DNA of 64,000 bases. It comes from Pirellulales bacterium (GTDB taxonomy: Bacteria > Planctomycetota > Planctomycetia > Pirellulales > JAEUIK01). Below the pieces are notes generated by a model. It was not told the origin of the DNA. It did not search any database and saw only the letters and a program-made list of their open reading frames with translations. The translations under genes and the position numbers were made by a program. The stretch spans positions 37,780 to 101,779 of the forward strand of contig JAIBBY010000012.1 of the NCBI GenBank assembly GCA_019694455.1. Direction: 5' to 3'. Below are positions 8,054 through 16,825 of the stretch, piece by piece (position 1 is the first letter of the stretch; every line of letters begins with the position of its first letter).

Positions 8054-9604
8054 ATGTCTTTCTGGCGTCTGCCTGCTTCGACGGCATTGCCCGTCTCGAC
8101 GCTCTTGATCTCGCTGGCCTGCTCGTCCGCGCCGGCGCGCGGGCGTGATGTCTTTTTGACCATTGGCGGCGGCGGCACACCCAGCGGCAATCAGGTGTCG
8201 CTGGAGAAGAACGTGCTCTATTTTCAGCGCGTGCTGCGGGCGCTCGATCTGGCCGATCTGCGGCACGACATTCTCTTTGCCGATGGCGCCGATCCGGGAC
8301 GCGACCTGCAATTGATCGACCCCGACGCGCAGATTCCGCCCGCTAACCGGCTGCTGGCGCAACTGTGCGGACAGGAAGATGGCGTCGACGATCAATACCG
8401 CACGCACGAGATTCCCGGTTTGCGCGGGCCGTCGACCCGCGCGGAAATAGAGCGCTGGTTCGACGAGACGAAGGGCGACCTCGGCGCTGGCGACCGGCTG
8501 TTGATTTACTTCACCGGGCATGGCGGCAAGGCCAAGAACCAGTCTGAAAACCACATGCATCTGTGGAACGGCGAAAAGCTGACCGCCAAGGAGATGGCGG
8601 CGTTGCTCGACAAGCTGGCGCCGGAAGTGGAGGTGACGCTGGTGATGGTGCAATGCTACTCGGGCGGGTTCGCGAATCTCATCTTTGGCGAGGCCAATCC
8701 TGAGAAAGGCGCCACGGCCGCGCGGCGCTGTGGCTTCTTCGCCACCACACACGACCGCGTGGCCGCCGGCTGCACCGCCGACATCGACGAAGAGAACTAT
8801 CAAGAGTACAGCAGCTTTTTTTGGGCGGCGCTAGCGGGCCAAAAGCGATTGGGCGAGGCAACGCCGCGCCCTGACTACGATGGCGACCGCCGCACCTCGT
8901 TCGAGGAGGCGCACGCGTACGCCTTGATTCATAGCGACACAATCGACGTTTCGATTCGCACCTCTGACGCGCTGCTCAAGGCGATTTCAAAGACCAAGGC
9001 CGAGGGGCACGACGACTTGCTCTCTGCCGACGCTCCCAAGGAAAAGTTGCTTTCGGCGGCGACGCCGGCCGATCGCGCCGCGCTCCACGGCCTGCTGGCG
9101 GCGCTCGAGCTAGAAGACGGCTGGACGGCGGAGGTTCGCAAGCTCGCTGATGAGCTCAAGGAAAAGAAAGAGACCAACGACGAAGAAAAAGGGAAGCTGC
9201 AGAGCGCCCATCGCAAGATCGCCGGCGAAGTCCTCAAGGCGCTCAAGCTGAAGTGGCCCGAGATTGGCAATCCGTGGAACGCCCGCGTCACAGAAATATT
9301 GACGGCCGATTCGCCCGCGCTGTTGGCCGCCGCGGAGGCGCACCCGCGCTTTAGCGAGCTAAACCAGTTGCACGAGCGTATCGCGGAAAGGAAACAAGAT
9401 AGTCTCGATTTGCAGCGGCGCGCCGCCAAGTGCCAACGCTTCTTGGCCACGGCGGAGCGCGTGGCGCTAGCCGCCAATTTGCCGAAAGTCGCCAAGCCCG
9501 AAGAGATCTCTCGCTACCACGAACTGCTGGCGCTCGAGCGATCGACGCTGGCCGAGCCGCCGCCTCCGCTGCCCAATACGGGCGACACCGCGAGGAGGCG
9601 GTGA
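8054..9604 (+). CDS. Secreted clan CD (caspase/legumain-like) cysteine peptidase
   Basis: 516-residue protein with an export signal (WRLPASTALPVSTLLISLACS) and a mature part starting near GRDVFLTIGGGG. The clan CD catalytic pair is visible: His156-Gly in LLIYFTGHGGK and Cys201 in VTLVMVQCYSGGF, each after a hydrophobic beta strand and ~45 residues apart, as in legumains (C13) and caspases (C14). The early segment 'SLEKNVLYFQRVLRAL' is where this fold normally has its first helix. The C-terminal ~200 residues are charged and helical, possibly coiled coil, with no domain I recognise. ATG 8054 is chosen over ATG 8042 because GGAGGCG lies five bases upstream of it. It appears to be monocistronic. 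The substrate is unknown. Confidence 0.75.
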   Translation: MSFWRLPASTALPVSTLLISLACSSAPARGRDVFLTIGGGGTPSGNQVSLEKNVLYFQRVLRALDLADLRHDILFADGADPGRDLQLIDPDAQIPPANRLLAQLCGQEDGVDDQYRTHEIPGLRGPSTRAEIERWFDETKGDLGAGDRLLIYFTGHGGKAKNQSENHMHLWNGEKLTAKEMAALLDKLAPEVEVTLVMVQCYSGGFANLIFGEANPEKGATAARRCGFFATTHDRVAAGCTADIDEENYQEYSSFFWAALAGQKRLGEATPRPDYDGDRRTSFEEAHAYALIHSDTIDVSIRTSDALLKAISKTKAEGHDDLLSADAPKEKLLSAATPADRAALHGLLAALELEDGWTAEVRKLADELKEKKETNDEEKGKLQSAHRKIAGEVLKALKLKWPEIGNPWNARVTEILTADSPALLAAAEAHPRFSELNQLHERIAERKQDSLDLQRRAAKCQRFLATAERVALAANLPKVAKPEEISRYHELLALERSTLAEPPPPLPNTGDTARRR

Positions 9605-9640
9605 GGACGGTTGGTGATTGGTCGATGGCAATTGCAGCAT

Positions 9641-9669
9641 TTCGATTCCCGCGCGGCGCGCTGTATAAT
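9641..9669 (+). promoter_or_regulatory. Possible sigma-70 promoter before the dioxygenase gene
   Basis: A perfect -10 box TATAAT lies at 9664-9669, about 50 bases before the ATG at 9718. The -35 position at the right spacing (ttcgat) is poor, so this rests on the -10 alone. Confidence 0.4.
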
Positions 9670-9717
9670 GGGCCTTCCAAATTTCTATTGCGCCAGGCCC
9701 TCGCTTCAATTGCATAG

Positions 9718-10719
9718 ATGTCAACGCCACCACTTTCGACTGAAGTGCCGGGCTATCGCAGCCGGTTTGGCGGATTTTGGGCGGACCGGCTAGATGCTCC
9801 GAGTGTGCTCAATCAAAAGCTGGAGTCGGGCGTTATCGCTTTAGATCAAGCTGAACTTTTTCAGCAATGGATCGACGAAGGTTTTGTGCTGCTGCCGGCC
9901 GCATTATCTCCCGAAACGGTTGACGAGGTTAACCGTGAGGTCGACAAGGCCTGGCGAGGCGAGTTCTCGAAGCTCTATTGCGAGTACCGTCAGGACAATA
10001 CCTTCTATCGCCAGCCCATTCGATCGACCATGCGCGGGATGCGCACCAAGCTGCTCGATTTGTACTCTCAGTCGGCGCCGACGCGCGACGCTTTCTTCGT
10101 CAAGCCCTTGTTCGATTTCTTGTCGGCGCTGTTCGAGCGTCCGCCGATGGTGTTCCAAAGCCTGTACTTCGAGCGCGGATCGGAACAGCGCATGCACCAG
10201 GATTCCGCGTTTGTCAGAGTCGGCTCGCCAATGGATTTTGTCGGCGTGTGGGTCGCTCTTGAAGACATCCAACCCGGTTCGGGCGAATTGGAGTATTACT
10301 CAGGCAGCCATAAGCTGCCGGAATTTATTTGGGACAATCACAGCAAGAACATGCCAATGAGTTATTGGCAAACTCCCGCCCATCATCAGTATCTTGATTC
10401 GCTGCACGCGAATTCGCAGGAGGCCGGATTGCGCCGCGTGCAACACCGCCCGCGCAAGGGTGACATATTGGTTTGGCACGCCGATCTGGCGCATGGCGGC
10501 AGTCCGCACACCAACACCGACCTGACTCGCAAGAGCTTTGCCGTCCACATTTGCCCGCACGACGCCGCGCCCGAGTACTTTACGACAACCGGTTTTACGG
10601 GGCCGCTGGCGCATGCGTCGGGAGGCAAGTACGCCTACGAGCATCATCACCGGGCGCCAGCAACTTACTGGGACCGTGTCGCTTCGCGGATTCGCCAGTT
10701 CGCCACCGCCAAGTCCTGA
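9718..10719 (+). CDS. Phytanoyl-CoA dioxygenase family protein
   Basis: 333-residue Fe(II)/2-oxoglutarate-dependent oxygenase of the PhyH family, which hydroxylates small molecules or lipids. The iron ligands are visible as H160-x-D162 in QRMHQDSAF and the distal His259 in ADLAHGGSPH, with Arg271 in TRKSF in the place expected to bind 2-oxoglutarate. The hydrophobic core strand 'DFVGVWVALEDIQPGSGEL' between them is the usual cupin-like strand. Length fits the family. A sulfotransferase starts 15 bases after its stop, so the two are likely co-transcribed and may modify the same metabolite or glycan. The substrate cannot be read from sequence. Confidence 0.87.
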   Translation: MSTPPLSTEVPGYRSRFGGFWADRLDAPSVLNQKLESGVIALDQAELFQQWIDEGFVLLPAALSPETVDEVNREVDKAWRGEFSKLYCEYRQDNTFYRQPIRSTMRGMRTKLLDLYSQSAPTRDAFFVKPLFDFLSALFERPPMVFQSLYFERGSEQRMHQDSAFVRVGSPMDFVGVWVALEDIQPGSGELEYYSGSHKLPEFIWDNHSKNMPMSYWQTPAHHQYLDSLHANSQEAGLRRVQHRPRKGDILVWHADLAHGGSPHTNTDLTRKSFAVHICPHDAAPEYFTTTGFTGPLAHASGGKYAYEHHHRAPATYWDRVASRIRQFATAKS

Positions 10720-10734
10720 AAGTAAAGTCGCCGC

Positions 10735-11673
10735 GTGCCAAACAAGCTACCCAACCTGTTTCTCATCGGCGCGATGAAGAGCGGCACGAGCACCCTTGCG
10801 AAGTGCCTTTCGGTCCATCCCGAGATTTTCATGTCGGAGCCGAAGGAAACCCATTTCTTCGTCGACGAACTAGGCGCCAAGCGGGGTTGGCAGTGGTACC
10901 GGGATTTGTTCGCGAACGCCGGCGACGTGCCGTTTGTCGCGGAGGCGAGCACCACTTACTCCATGCTGCCCCGCTTCGCCGGAGTGCCCGAGCGCATCGC
11001 GCGACATTGTCCGCAGGCGCGCATCATTTACATTGTGCGCGACCCCGTCGTGAGGGCCATTAGCCACTATTGGCATATGGTGCGTTGGCATGGCGAGTCG
11101 CGCGCGATGGCCGACGGAATCCGAGCCAATCCACATTGGCTGGACTACAGCGATTACGCGCGACAACTAACGCCGTACTGGCGATTGTTTGGGCGCGACC
11201 GAGTGTACGTCCTCACGCTCGAAGAGTTTTCGATTCGGCCGATTGAAGAAATGGCGCGATTATTGCGTTGGCTCGGCGTCGATGTTGCGCCGGCGGCCCA
11301 GTCCGCGTCGCTGCGCGAAAACGAGACACCGGCCGAGGTACGCGTCGCGCGAGCGCCGTTGGCTCGACTGGCGCACGCGCCAATTGTAAGGCAATCGATC
11401 CAGTGGGCGCCCTATCGCCTGCGCAACTATGCCTGGCGGTGGCTATCAAAGCCTGTCGATCATTGGCGCGAGCAGACGCAGTCGGTCATTGAGATGCTAC
11501 GACCCAACGCGCAACTGCAAGCGAACGAATTGGCTCGGCAGCTAGGACGCGATTTTCCACAATGGACCACGCTTTGGGGAACTACGGCGCCCAACCTGGC
11601 GCCGGGAATCGCCGCCGAGGATGCCGCGTCGTTGCCGGCCGCGCCGCTGCGCTTGCCGCAGGCCACCAGTTAG
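10735..11673 (+). CDS. Sulfotransferase family protein
   Basis: 312-residue PAPS-dependent sulfotransferase of the heparan/glycan N-sulfotransferase type. The PAPS 5'-phosphosulfate loop is LIGAMKSGTSTL at residues ~9-20, with the following 'CLSVHPEIFMSEPKETHFF' typical of this branch. The 3'-phosphate site is 'IIYIVRDPVVRAISHY', with the conserved Arg and Ser. It starts with GTG 15 bases after the dioxygenase stop. The C-terminal part is basic and helical, and no signal peptide is seen, so it probably acts in the cytoplasm. The acceptor is unknown. Confidence 0.87.
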   Translation: MPNKLPNLFLIGAMKSGTSTLAKCLSVHPEIFMSEPKETHFFVDELGAKRGWQWYRDLFANAGDVPFVAEASTTYSMLPRFAGVPERIARHCPQARIIYIVRDPVVRAISHYWHMVRWHGESRAMADGIRANPHWLDYSDYARQLTPYWRLFGRDRVYVLTLEEFSIRPIEEMARLLRWLGVDVAPAAQSASLRENETPAEVRVARAPLARLAHAPIVRQSIQWAPYRLRNYAWRWLSKPVDHWREQTQSVIEMLRPNAQLQANELARQLGRDFPQWTTLWGTTAPNLAPGIAAEDAASLPAAPLRLPQATS

Positions 11674-11693
11674 TGGCCTCGCGCGCCCGTGTG

Positions 11694-11699
11694 TACAAT
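11694..11699 (+). promoter_or_regulatory. Possible -10 element before the AsmA-like gene
   Basis: TACAAT preceded by gtg ('gtgtacaattt') lies ~58 bases before the GTG start at 11758. No good -35 box is seen. The neighbouring genes could equally be read through from upstream. Confidence 0.25.
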
Positions 11700-11757
11700 T
11701 TGACCGGCTGGCAATTGCACGCTTTCAGAACCCAAGTGCGCCCGACTCGGAGCTTGC

Positions 11758-13314
11758 GTGAGCAGCGCCCCATCCAACCCGTTGGGTCCACCACCAAACA
11801 AGCGTTGGCGGCGCTGGGGGTTCCGCGCTTTATTGGCAATCGTAGCGCTGGCGCTGATCGCGCCGCGATTGATTGGCGACACTCCGCTGCGCAATTTCTT
11901 GCTGGGGGTCGCGCTACGCGACGCGCGCGGCACGCTGACGTGTGACAGCGCGTCGCTCGGCTGGTTCAGCCCGATCTCGTTTCGCGGTGTTCAACTGCAA
12001 GACGATCGTGGCGAGACGATCGCCAGCATCGACTCGATTCAAGGCAACACCGCGTTGTGGCGCATCGCGCTATTGCGCGACGACCTGGGACGCTTTGAGT
12101 TCCGACACCCGGCGGCGCACATCGTCATTGCCGACGATGGCAGCAACTTTTCGCGAGTCTTTCAAAAGAAGGACGATCAGGACAAGGAAGAAGAGACCCC
12201 ACCGGCCGACAATCCGCTATCCGCGGTACCGCCTGTTTCGGTGGCGCTGAGCGTGGTCGACGCCGAAGTTTCGCTCGAGCGCGTCGCCGGCCCGATCGCG
12301 GCCGCCCATGCGCTGCATGATCCCAGTCGCTGGGTCGCGAAAGGCATTCAGCTCACGGCTGGCATCCGCCGCTCGCCGCAAGACCCGGCTGAGTCGATCT
12401 TGTTCGTCGAGCCGGGCCGGCTGATCGATCGCGCGGCAATCAATCGCGATGTGTCGGCCGCCTGGCTCCAGTACATCGCGCCGCTCTTGGCCGGCGCCAC
12501 CCAGAGCGAAGGTTCGTTTTCGATCGATCTCGACGAGTGGCGCGTGCCGCTGTCGGCGCCGCGGCAGGCGCGCCTGGGCGGCGCGCTGACCTTGCATCAT
12601 CTCGATGTGTCGCCAGGGCCGGTGGGGCAAGCGATCACCGAGTTTCTGCGACTGCCGCCATCGATCGTGGCCAGCGACGACACCACCGTGCGGTTTCACA
12701 TGAGCGACGAAGTGGTGCGTCACGAAGGGATGCGCCTCTTGGTTGGCGGGCTGCCGGTCGTCACGCATGGCGCCGTGGGACTCGATCAAACGCTCGATAT
12801 TGTCGCCGAGGTCACGCTGCCGGAGTTCGACAGTCAAGACGCCCCGGTTCGCAATGCCCTCAGTGGCCGTCAACTGGTGATCCCGATCCGCGGCACACTG
12901 GCCAAACCAGAAGTCGACGCGCAATCGCTGGCCAATAGCGGCATCGACCTATTGAACGATGTGCTGGCGAATCTCGGACAGCGGTTGCCAAACACAAGCG
13001 CCCCGCCTTCGGGTGAGGAAATACCGGTACCCGATCCCAACCATCCCAACGCCGCGGCGGTCGATTGGCAGTCGACGATCAATCAGGCGATACCCTTGGT
13101 GCAGGAAGCGCTGCGCCGCCGGCGGGAGCGGCAACAGCAGGCGGGAGCAGAGTCGGCGACGTCTCCGGAGGCATCGACGCCAGAAAATGCGGCCGTGCCA
13201 GATACTACCTCGCCCGAGGCGCCGCCGGGCCAGCGTCCATTCCGGCGCCGCGTGCGCCGCTTGCTCGATGTGCTAACCGAGCCCGCGCCAGCGGAACAGC
13301 CGCCGCCGAAGTGA
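11758..13314 (+). CDS. AsmA-like envelope protein
   Basis: 518-residue protein with one N-terminal membrane anchor (GFRALLAIVALALIAPRLI, residues ~21-39) followed by a long beta-rich region. 'LTCDSASLGWFSPISFRGV' and 'RFEFRHPAAHIVIADDGSN' resemble AsmA/TamB-type repeats, proteins that bridge the periplasm and handle lipids or outer-membrane assembly. A Pro/Glu-rich tail ends with a basic RPFRRRVRRLL. It starts with GTG. It follows the dioxygenase-sulfotransferase pair on the same strand after 84 bases, and converges with the ABC-F gene. The AsmA assignment rests on architecture, and I do not recognise a closer family. Confidence 0.5.
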   Translation: MSSAPSNPLGPPPNKRWRRWGFRALLAIVALALIAPRLIGDTPLRNFLLGVALRDARGTLTCDSASLGWFSPISFRGVQLQDDRGETIASIDSIQGNTALWRIALLRDDLGRFEFRHPAAHIVIADDGSNFSRVFQKKDDQDKEEETPPADNPLSAVPPVSVALSVVDAEVSLERVAGPIAAAHALHDPSRWVAKGIQLTAGIRRSPQDPAESILFVEPGRLIDRAAINRDVSAAWLQYIAPLLAGATQSEGSFSIDLDEWRVPLSAPRQARLGGALTLHHLDVSPGPVGQAITEFLRLPPSIVASDDTTVRFHMSDEVVRHEGMRLLVGGLPVVTHGAVGLDQTLDIVAEVTLPEFDSQDAPVRNALSGRQLVIPIRGTLAKPEVDAQSLANSGIDLLNDVLANLGQRLPNTSAPPSGEEIPVPDPNHPNAAAVDWQSTINQAIPLVQEALRRRRERQQQAGAESATSPEASTPENAAVPDTTSPEAPPGQRPFRRRVRRLLDVLTEPAPAEQPPPK

Positions 13315-13327
13315 TCCGACGGCGCAG

Positions 13328-15223
13328 CTACCCGTTGAGTTCGCTGGCTTCTTCCCAGTGCTCCATGAGTCGAGTGATGGCGTTTCGTTCTTCGGCGATC
13401 TGCGACTTCGCCTCGCGCAGTCGCTCGCCACTGCGATACACCTCGGGATCGGCGAGTGAGGCCTCCAGCGCGGCGGCGCGCGTCTCGCGCTCGGCAATCT
13501 CTTTTTCGATATCCGACGCCTTGCGATACGGAAAACGCCGCTTGCGACGGGACACATTTTCCGCCGGCCTCGGCGGCACGACGGGCTGTTGCTCGCGCGT
13601 CGCGTCATCGGCCTTCCTGGGACCGGCGTCCAGCGCCGCCAGATGCAAATATGTTTCGTAGTTGCCTTCAATCACCCGAAAGCGATTTGGCTCCACCACC
13701 AACAGATGATCGGCGACTCGGTTCAAGAAGTAGCGATCGTGGCTCACGAAAAGCACTGTGCCGTCATACGCCAAAAGCGCCCGCTCCAAGGCGTCGCGGG
13801 CCCACAGGTCCAGATGATTCGTCGGCTCGTCGAGCACCAGAAAATTCGCGTCCGACGCCGACAGTTTGGCCAGCGCCGCGCGGCTGCGCTCGCCGCCGCT
13901 GAGACTCTTCACTTTTTGAAAGACCATGTCCCCCGTCAGGCCAAAGCGGGCTAACAGGTCGCGCCGCTGCGGCTCGCGAAACTCCTTGTGCGCCGGCCGG
14001 ATGGCGTCGACCACCAGTTCTTCATCGCTCACCAGGTCAAGCCGTTGGTCGTAGTAGCCAAACTTGACTCCCGTCCCGATGATCGCTTGCCCCTCATCCG
14101 GCCGCTCCTCGCGAACGATACACCGCAAGAGCGTGGTCTTGCCGGTTCCGTTGGGCCCCAAAATTCCCCAACGCTGGCCGCGCAGCACGTCCCAACTCAA
14201 GTCTTGAAACAGCGGTCGATCGTAACTCTTTGACAGGTGCTCCACCCGCAAGGCCACATCGCCCGATCGCGACGCGGGCGGAAAACCAAAGGCCGGCGAC
14301 TCGATCGCCTTGGGAGGATTGACGCGCTCGACGCGGGCCAGCTTCTTCTCGCGATCCTTGGCCTGGGCGCTCTTTTGGCCATACGCGTTGCGGCGAATGA
14401 AGTCCTGAGTCTTGGCGATGAACTCTTGCTGCTTCTCCCAGGTACGGCGCTGCACTTCGAGCCGCTCGGCCTTTTGCCGCCAATACGCCGAGAAGTTCCC
14501 CACGTAACGATCGATCGTGCCGTGAAATAATTCCAGCGTGTGATTGGTGACCTTGTCCAGAAAGTAGCGGTCGTGACTGACGACGATCATCGCCTGCTGG
14601 CTCTGCGCCAGAAAGCTCTCCAACCACTGAGTGGCGTCGATATCGAGGTGATTCGACGGCTCGTCGAGCAACAACAGGTCGGCCTCGGCGAGCAGCAGCT
14701 TTGCCAGTAGCAGACGATTCTGCTGGCCGCCGCTGAGCGTTTCGACCGGCTGCTGATACGCCTCACGGGCAAAGCCCAGGCCATCCAGCACATGCTCCAC
14801 GCGATGATCGAGATGGTACGCGCCGCGGCGGTGAACTTCGTCTTGCAGCCGCTCGTAGCGAGCCGCCAAGCGATCGTGGTTGTCCGGGGTCGCGGTGGCC
14901 AGCGCATGCGCGGCGGCTTCGGCCTCATCGGCCAGATCGATCAATTCCGACAACCCACTATGCGCCTCCTGCCACAGCGTGCGACCGGCATCGAACGTGG
15001 GATGTTGTTCGAGGTAGGCCATGCGGGCGGAGGAGTGCAACTCGCAGGCGCCGCGATCGGCGGCCAACTTGCCCGCGATAATCTTAATGAGTGTGCTTTT
15101 GCCGGCGCCGTTGGGGCCGACGAGCCCGTGCTTCTCGCCGGGGCGCACCTCCAGCGCTACGCCGTCGAGCACTGGCTCAGGGCCGTAGTGCTTTGCCAGA
15201 TCGTCGATTTGCAAGAGGATCAT
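13328..15223 (-). CDS. ABC-F family ATPase, Uup-like
   Basis: 631-residue soluble protein with two ABC ATPase domains and no membrane segments, the ABC-F layout. Domain 1 has Walker A GPNGAGKST (36-44), signature LSGGQQNR and Walker B LLLLDEPSNHLD. Domain 2 has GPNGTGKTT, LSGGERSR and FLVLDEPTNHLD. The linker between them is charged, with 'RRNAYGQKSAQAKDREKKL'. After domain 2 there is a ~90-residue tail predicted to form a coiled coil (DIEKEIAERETRAAALEASL), as in Uup. ABC-F proteins act on ribosomes or stalled translation; Uup-type members also affect DNA transposition and ribosome assembly. Position next to trmB-like may be incidental. Confidence 0.9.
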   Translation of the reverse strand: MILLQIDDLAKHYGPEPVLDGVALEVRPGEKHGLVGPNGAGKSTLIKIIAGKLAADRGACELHSSARMAYLEQHPTFDAGRTLWQEAHSGLSELIDLADEAEAAAHALATATPDNHDRLAARYERLQDEVHRRGAYHLDHRVEHVLDGLGFAREAYQQPVETLSGGQQNRLLLAKLLLAEADLLLLDEPSNHLDIDATQWLESFLAQSQQAMIVVSHDRYFLDKVTNHTLELFHGTIDRYVGNFSAYWRQKAERLEVQRRTWEKQQEFIAKTQDFIRRNAYGQKSAQAKDREKKLARVERVNPPKAIESPAFGFPPASRSGDVALRVEHLSKSYDRPLFQDLSWDVLRGQRWGILGPNGTGKTTLLRCIVREERPDEGQAIIGTGVKFGYYDQRLDLVSDEELVVDAIRPAHKEFREPQRRDLLARFGLTGDMVFQKVKSLSGGERSRAALAKLSASDANFLVLDEPTNHLDLWARDALERALLAYDGTVLFVSHDRYFLNRVADHLLVVEPNRFRVIEGNYETYLHLAALDAGPRKADDATREQQPVVPPRPAENVSRRKRRFPYRKASDIEKEIAERETRAAALEASLADPEVYRSGERLREAKSQIAEERNAITRLMEHWEEASELNG

Positions 15224-15444
15224 GGAAACGCGCGCTGCTATTCAGGCCGTGACAGCCCACTGGAAAACCAACAATTTTGGCGAGCGAGCGCGATTCGGGC
15301 AATGAGCGCTAGCAGAAAACGGCTGCGATGCCGCACATTGGACGCCATTTTAAGTTTTGCGTCGCAATGAAACGACCCTGCTGCTCCGCTTCTCCATTGC
15401 TCGACAATCCCTAGAATTGGGGACCAGCCAACCCTCAAGCAACA

Positions 15445-16224
15445 ATGAACAACAAAGATCGGCAGCGCACGAGCCCGCCGCAGCGCATCGAACGCGAATT
15501 TGGCGTGCCGGTGCCGGGCGAGATACTCCCTCCCGAGCACTGGACGAAGACGGCGCTCAAGCGGCTGCCAGATGGACCGCTCGATTGGAACGAGCTTTTC
15601 GGCCGACAAGCGCCGCGCATCCTGGAACTAGGCTGCGGCAACGGTCGCTACCTCATCGGCAGCGCGCTGGCTCGGCCGCAGGCCGATCACATCGGTGTGG
15701 ACGTGCTGCCGGTGGTAATTCGCTACGCCACGCGGCGAGGCAACCAACGAGGCTTGGCGAACCTTCGCTTCGCCGTGCGCGATGCCGAAAGTTTCGTCGC
15801 TCACAACGTGGCGCCGGGCAGCATCGACGAAATTCACATCTACCACCCGCAGCCGTACTACCATCCGGCGCAGGTTGGCAAGCGGTTGCTCAAGCCTGCG
15901 TTTCTCGCGGTGCTGCATGGAGCGCTCACGCCGGGAGGCAAGTTGTTTTTGCAGACCGATCATCCGGCGTATTGGCGCTACATTTTGTCGGCGGCGCCCC
16001 TATTCTTCGAATTTCGTGAGCGCGGCGAGCCGTGGCCCGACACGCCGCGCGGCCGCACACGGCGCGAGATTATCGCGCGGCGAGCGGGCTTGCCGATCTT
16101 TCGCGGCGAAGGGCGCGCTCGCACCGGTCTCGACGCCGCGGAAGCGCAGCGCATCGCCGAGTCACTACCGCCACCAGTGTTCAACGCCGATCGGCGACTG
16201 CAAGCGCTCGACCAGTTGGAGTGA
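15445..16224 (+). CDS. trmB: TrmB-like tRNA (guanine-N7)-methyltransferase with altered motif
   Basis: 259-residue Rossmann methyltransferase of the TrmB family, which makes m7G46 in tRNA. Motif I is RILELGCGNGRYL (GCGNG at ~63-67) and VGVD-type motif II is 'IGVDVLPVVI'. The C-terminal 'LFLQTDHPAYWRYIL' matches TrmB's conserved TD.xxY region, and 'RTRREIIARRAGLP' its basic tail. The TrmB signature normally reads FPDPWxKxRHxKRR with a catalytic Asp; here it is HPQPYYHPAQVGKR, so Asp is replaced by Gln at ~136. The family call is firm, but the exact activity is less so. It is read divergently from ABC-F, with 220 bases between. Confidence 0.72.
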   Translation: MNNKDRQRTSPPQRIEREFGVPVPGEILPPEHWTKTALKRLPDGPLDWNELFGRQAPRILELGCGNGRYLIGSALARPQADHIGVDVLPVVIRYATRRGNQRGLANLRFAVRDAESFVAHNVAPGSIDEIHIYHPQPYYHPAQVGKRLLKPAFLAVLHGALTPGGKLFLQTDHPAYWRYILSAAPLFFEFRERGEPWPDTPRGRTRREIIARRAGLPIFRGEGRARTGLDAAEAQRIAESLPPPVFNADRRLQALDQLE

Positions 16225-16250
16225 ATAGCGACGAACCGTACGATTGGCCG

Positions 16251-16712
16251 TTAGCTTTCGTCGCCGGCGCGCAGCCACGGCGTGACGGTTGGCTCGTAAG
16301 CGCAAAGCTGGTCTTTGGTGAAGTACAGCTCAATTTCGCGGGCAGCGGCCTCGGGGCCGTCGGAGGCATGCACCAGGTTCATCTGGCGGCTGGAACTGAA
16401 ATCGCCGCGAATGGTGCCGGCCGCCGCCTTCAATCCGCTGGTGGCGCCAAGCATTTCGCGCACTACGCGGATGGCTTCTAGCCCTTCGATCACCGCCGCC
16501 ACGATTGGGCCGCCGGTGATGAACTTTTCGAGATTCGGATAGAACGGCTTGCTGACGTGCTCGGCATAGTGCTTCTTGGACAATTCCGGCGTGACCACCA
16601 TCATGCGCATGGCGACCAGATTGAGTCCCTTGTCCTCGAACCGAGTCAGAATGCGGCCGATCAACCGGCGTTGTACGCAATCGGGCTTGAGCAGAATGAG
16701 CGTGCGTTCCAT
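16251..16712 (-). CDS. ndk: Nucleoside diphosphate kinase
   Basis: 153-residue enzyme that transfers phosphate from ATP to NDPs. It begins ERTLILLKPDCVQR, the canonical N-terminus, and has the active-site His in NLVHASDGPEAAAREI, plus GTIRGDF before it. Length is normal for bacterial Ndk. It lies 26 bases from the convergent TrmB-like gene and has 94 bases to the next minus-strand gene upstream, so it may be transcribed with the acyl-CoA dehydrogenase or on its own. Confidence 0.96.
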   Translation of the reverse strand: MERTLILLKPDCVQRRLIGRILTRFEDKGLNLVAMRMMVVTPELSKKHYAEHVSKPFYPNLEKFITGGPIVAAVIEGLEAIRVVREMLGATSGLKAAAGTIRGDFSSSRQMNLVHASDGPEAAAREIELYFTKDQLCAYEPTVTPWLRAGDES

Positions 16713-16825
16713 GACTGTGCCTCTCTCTGGGGGGCGCGGAGTCGGAAATTCGCGCCAGTTGTTTCGCTGGGAAAAGCGAGAGTTTAGGGAATTCGGCGAC
16801 GCGGCTCAAGCCAGCGGCCAGCGCG

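Noticed and set aside
12217..12924. Minus-strand frame (235 codons) opposite the AsmA-like gene
   Set aside because: Arg/His-rich shadow, no domain.
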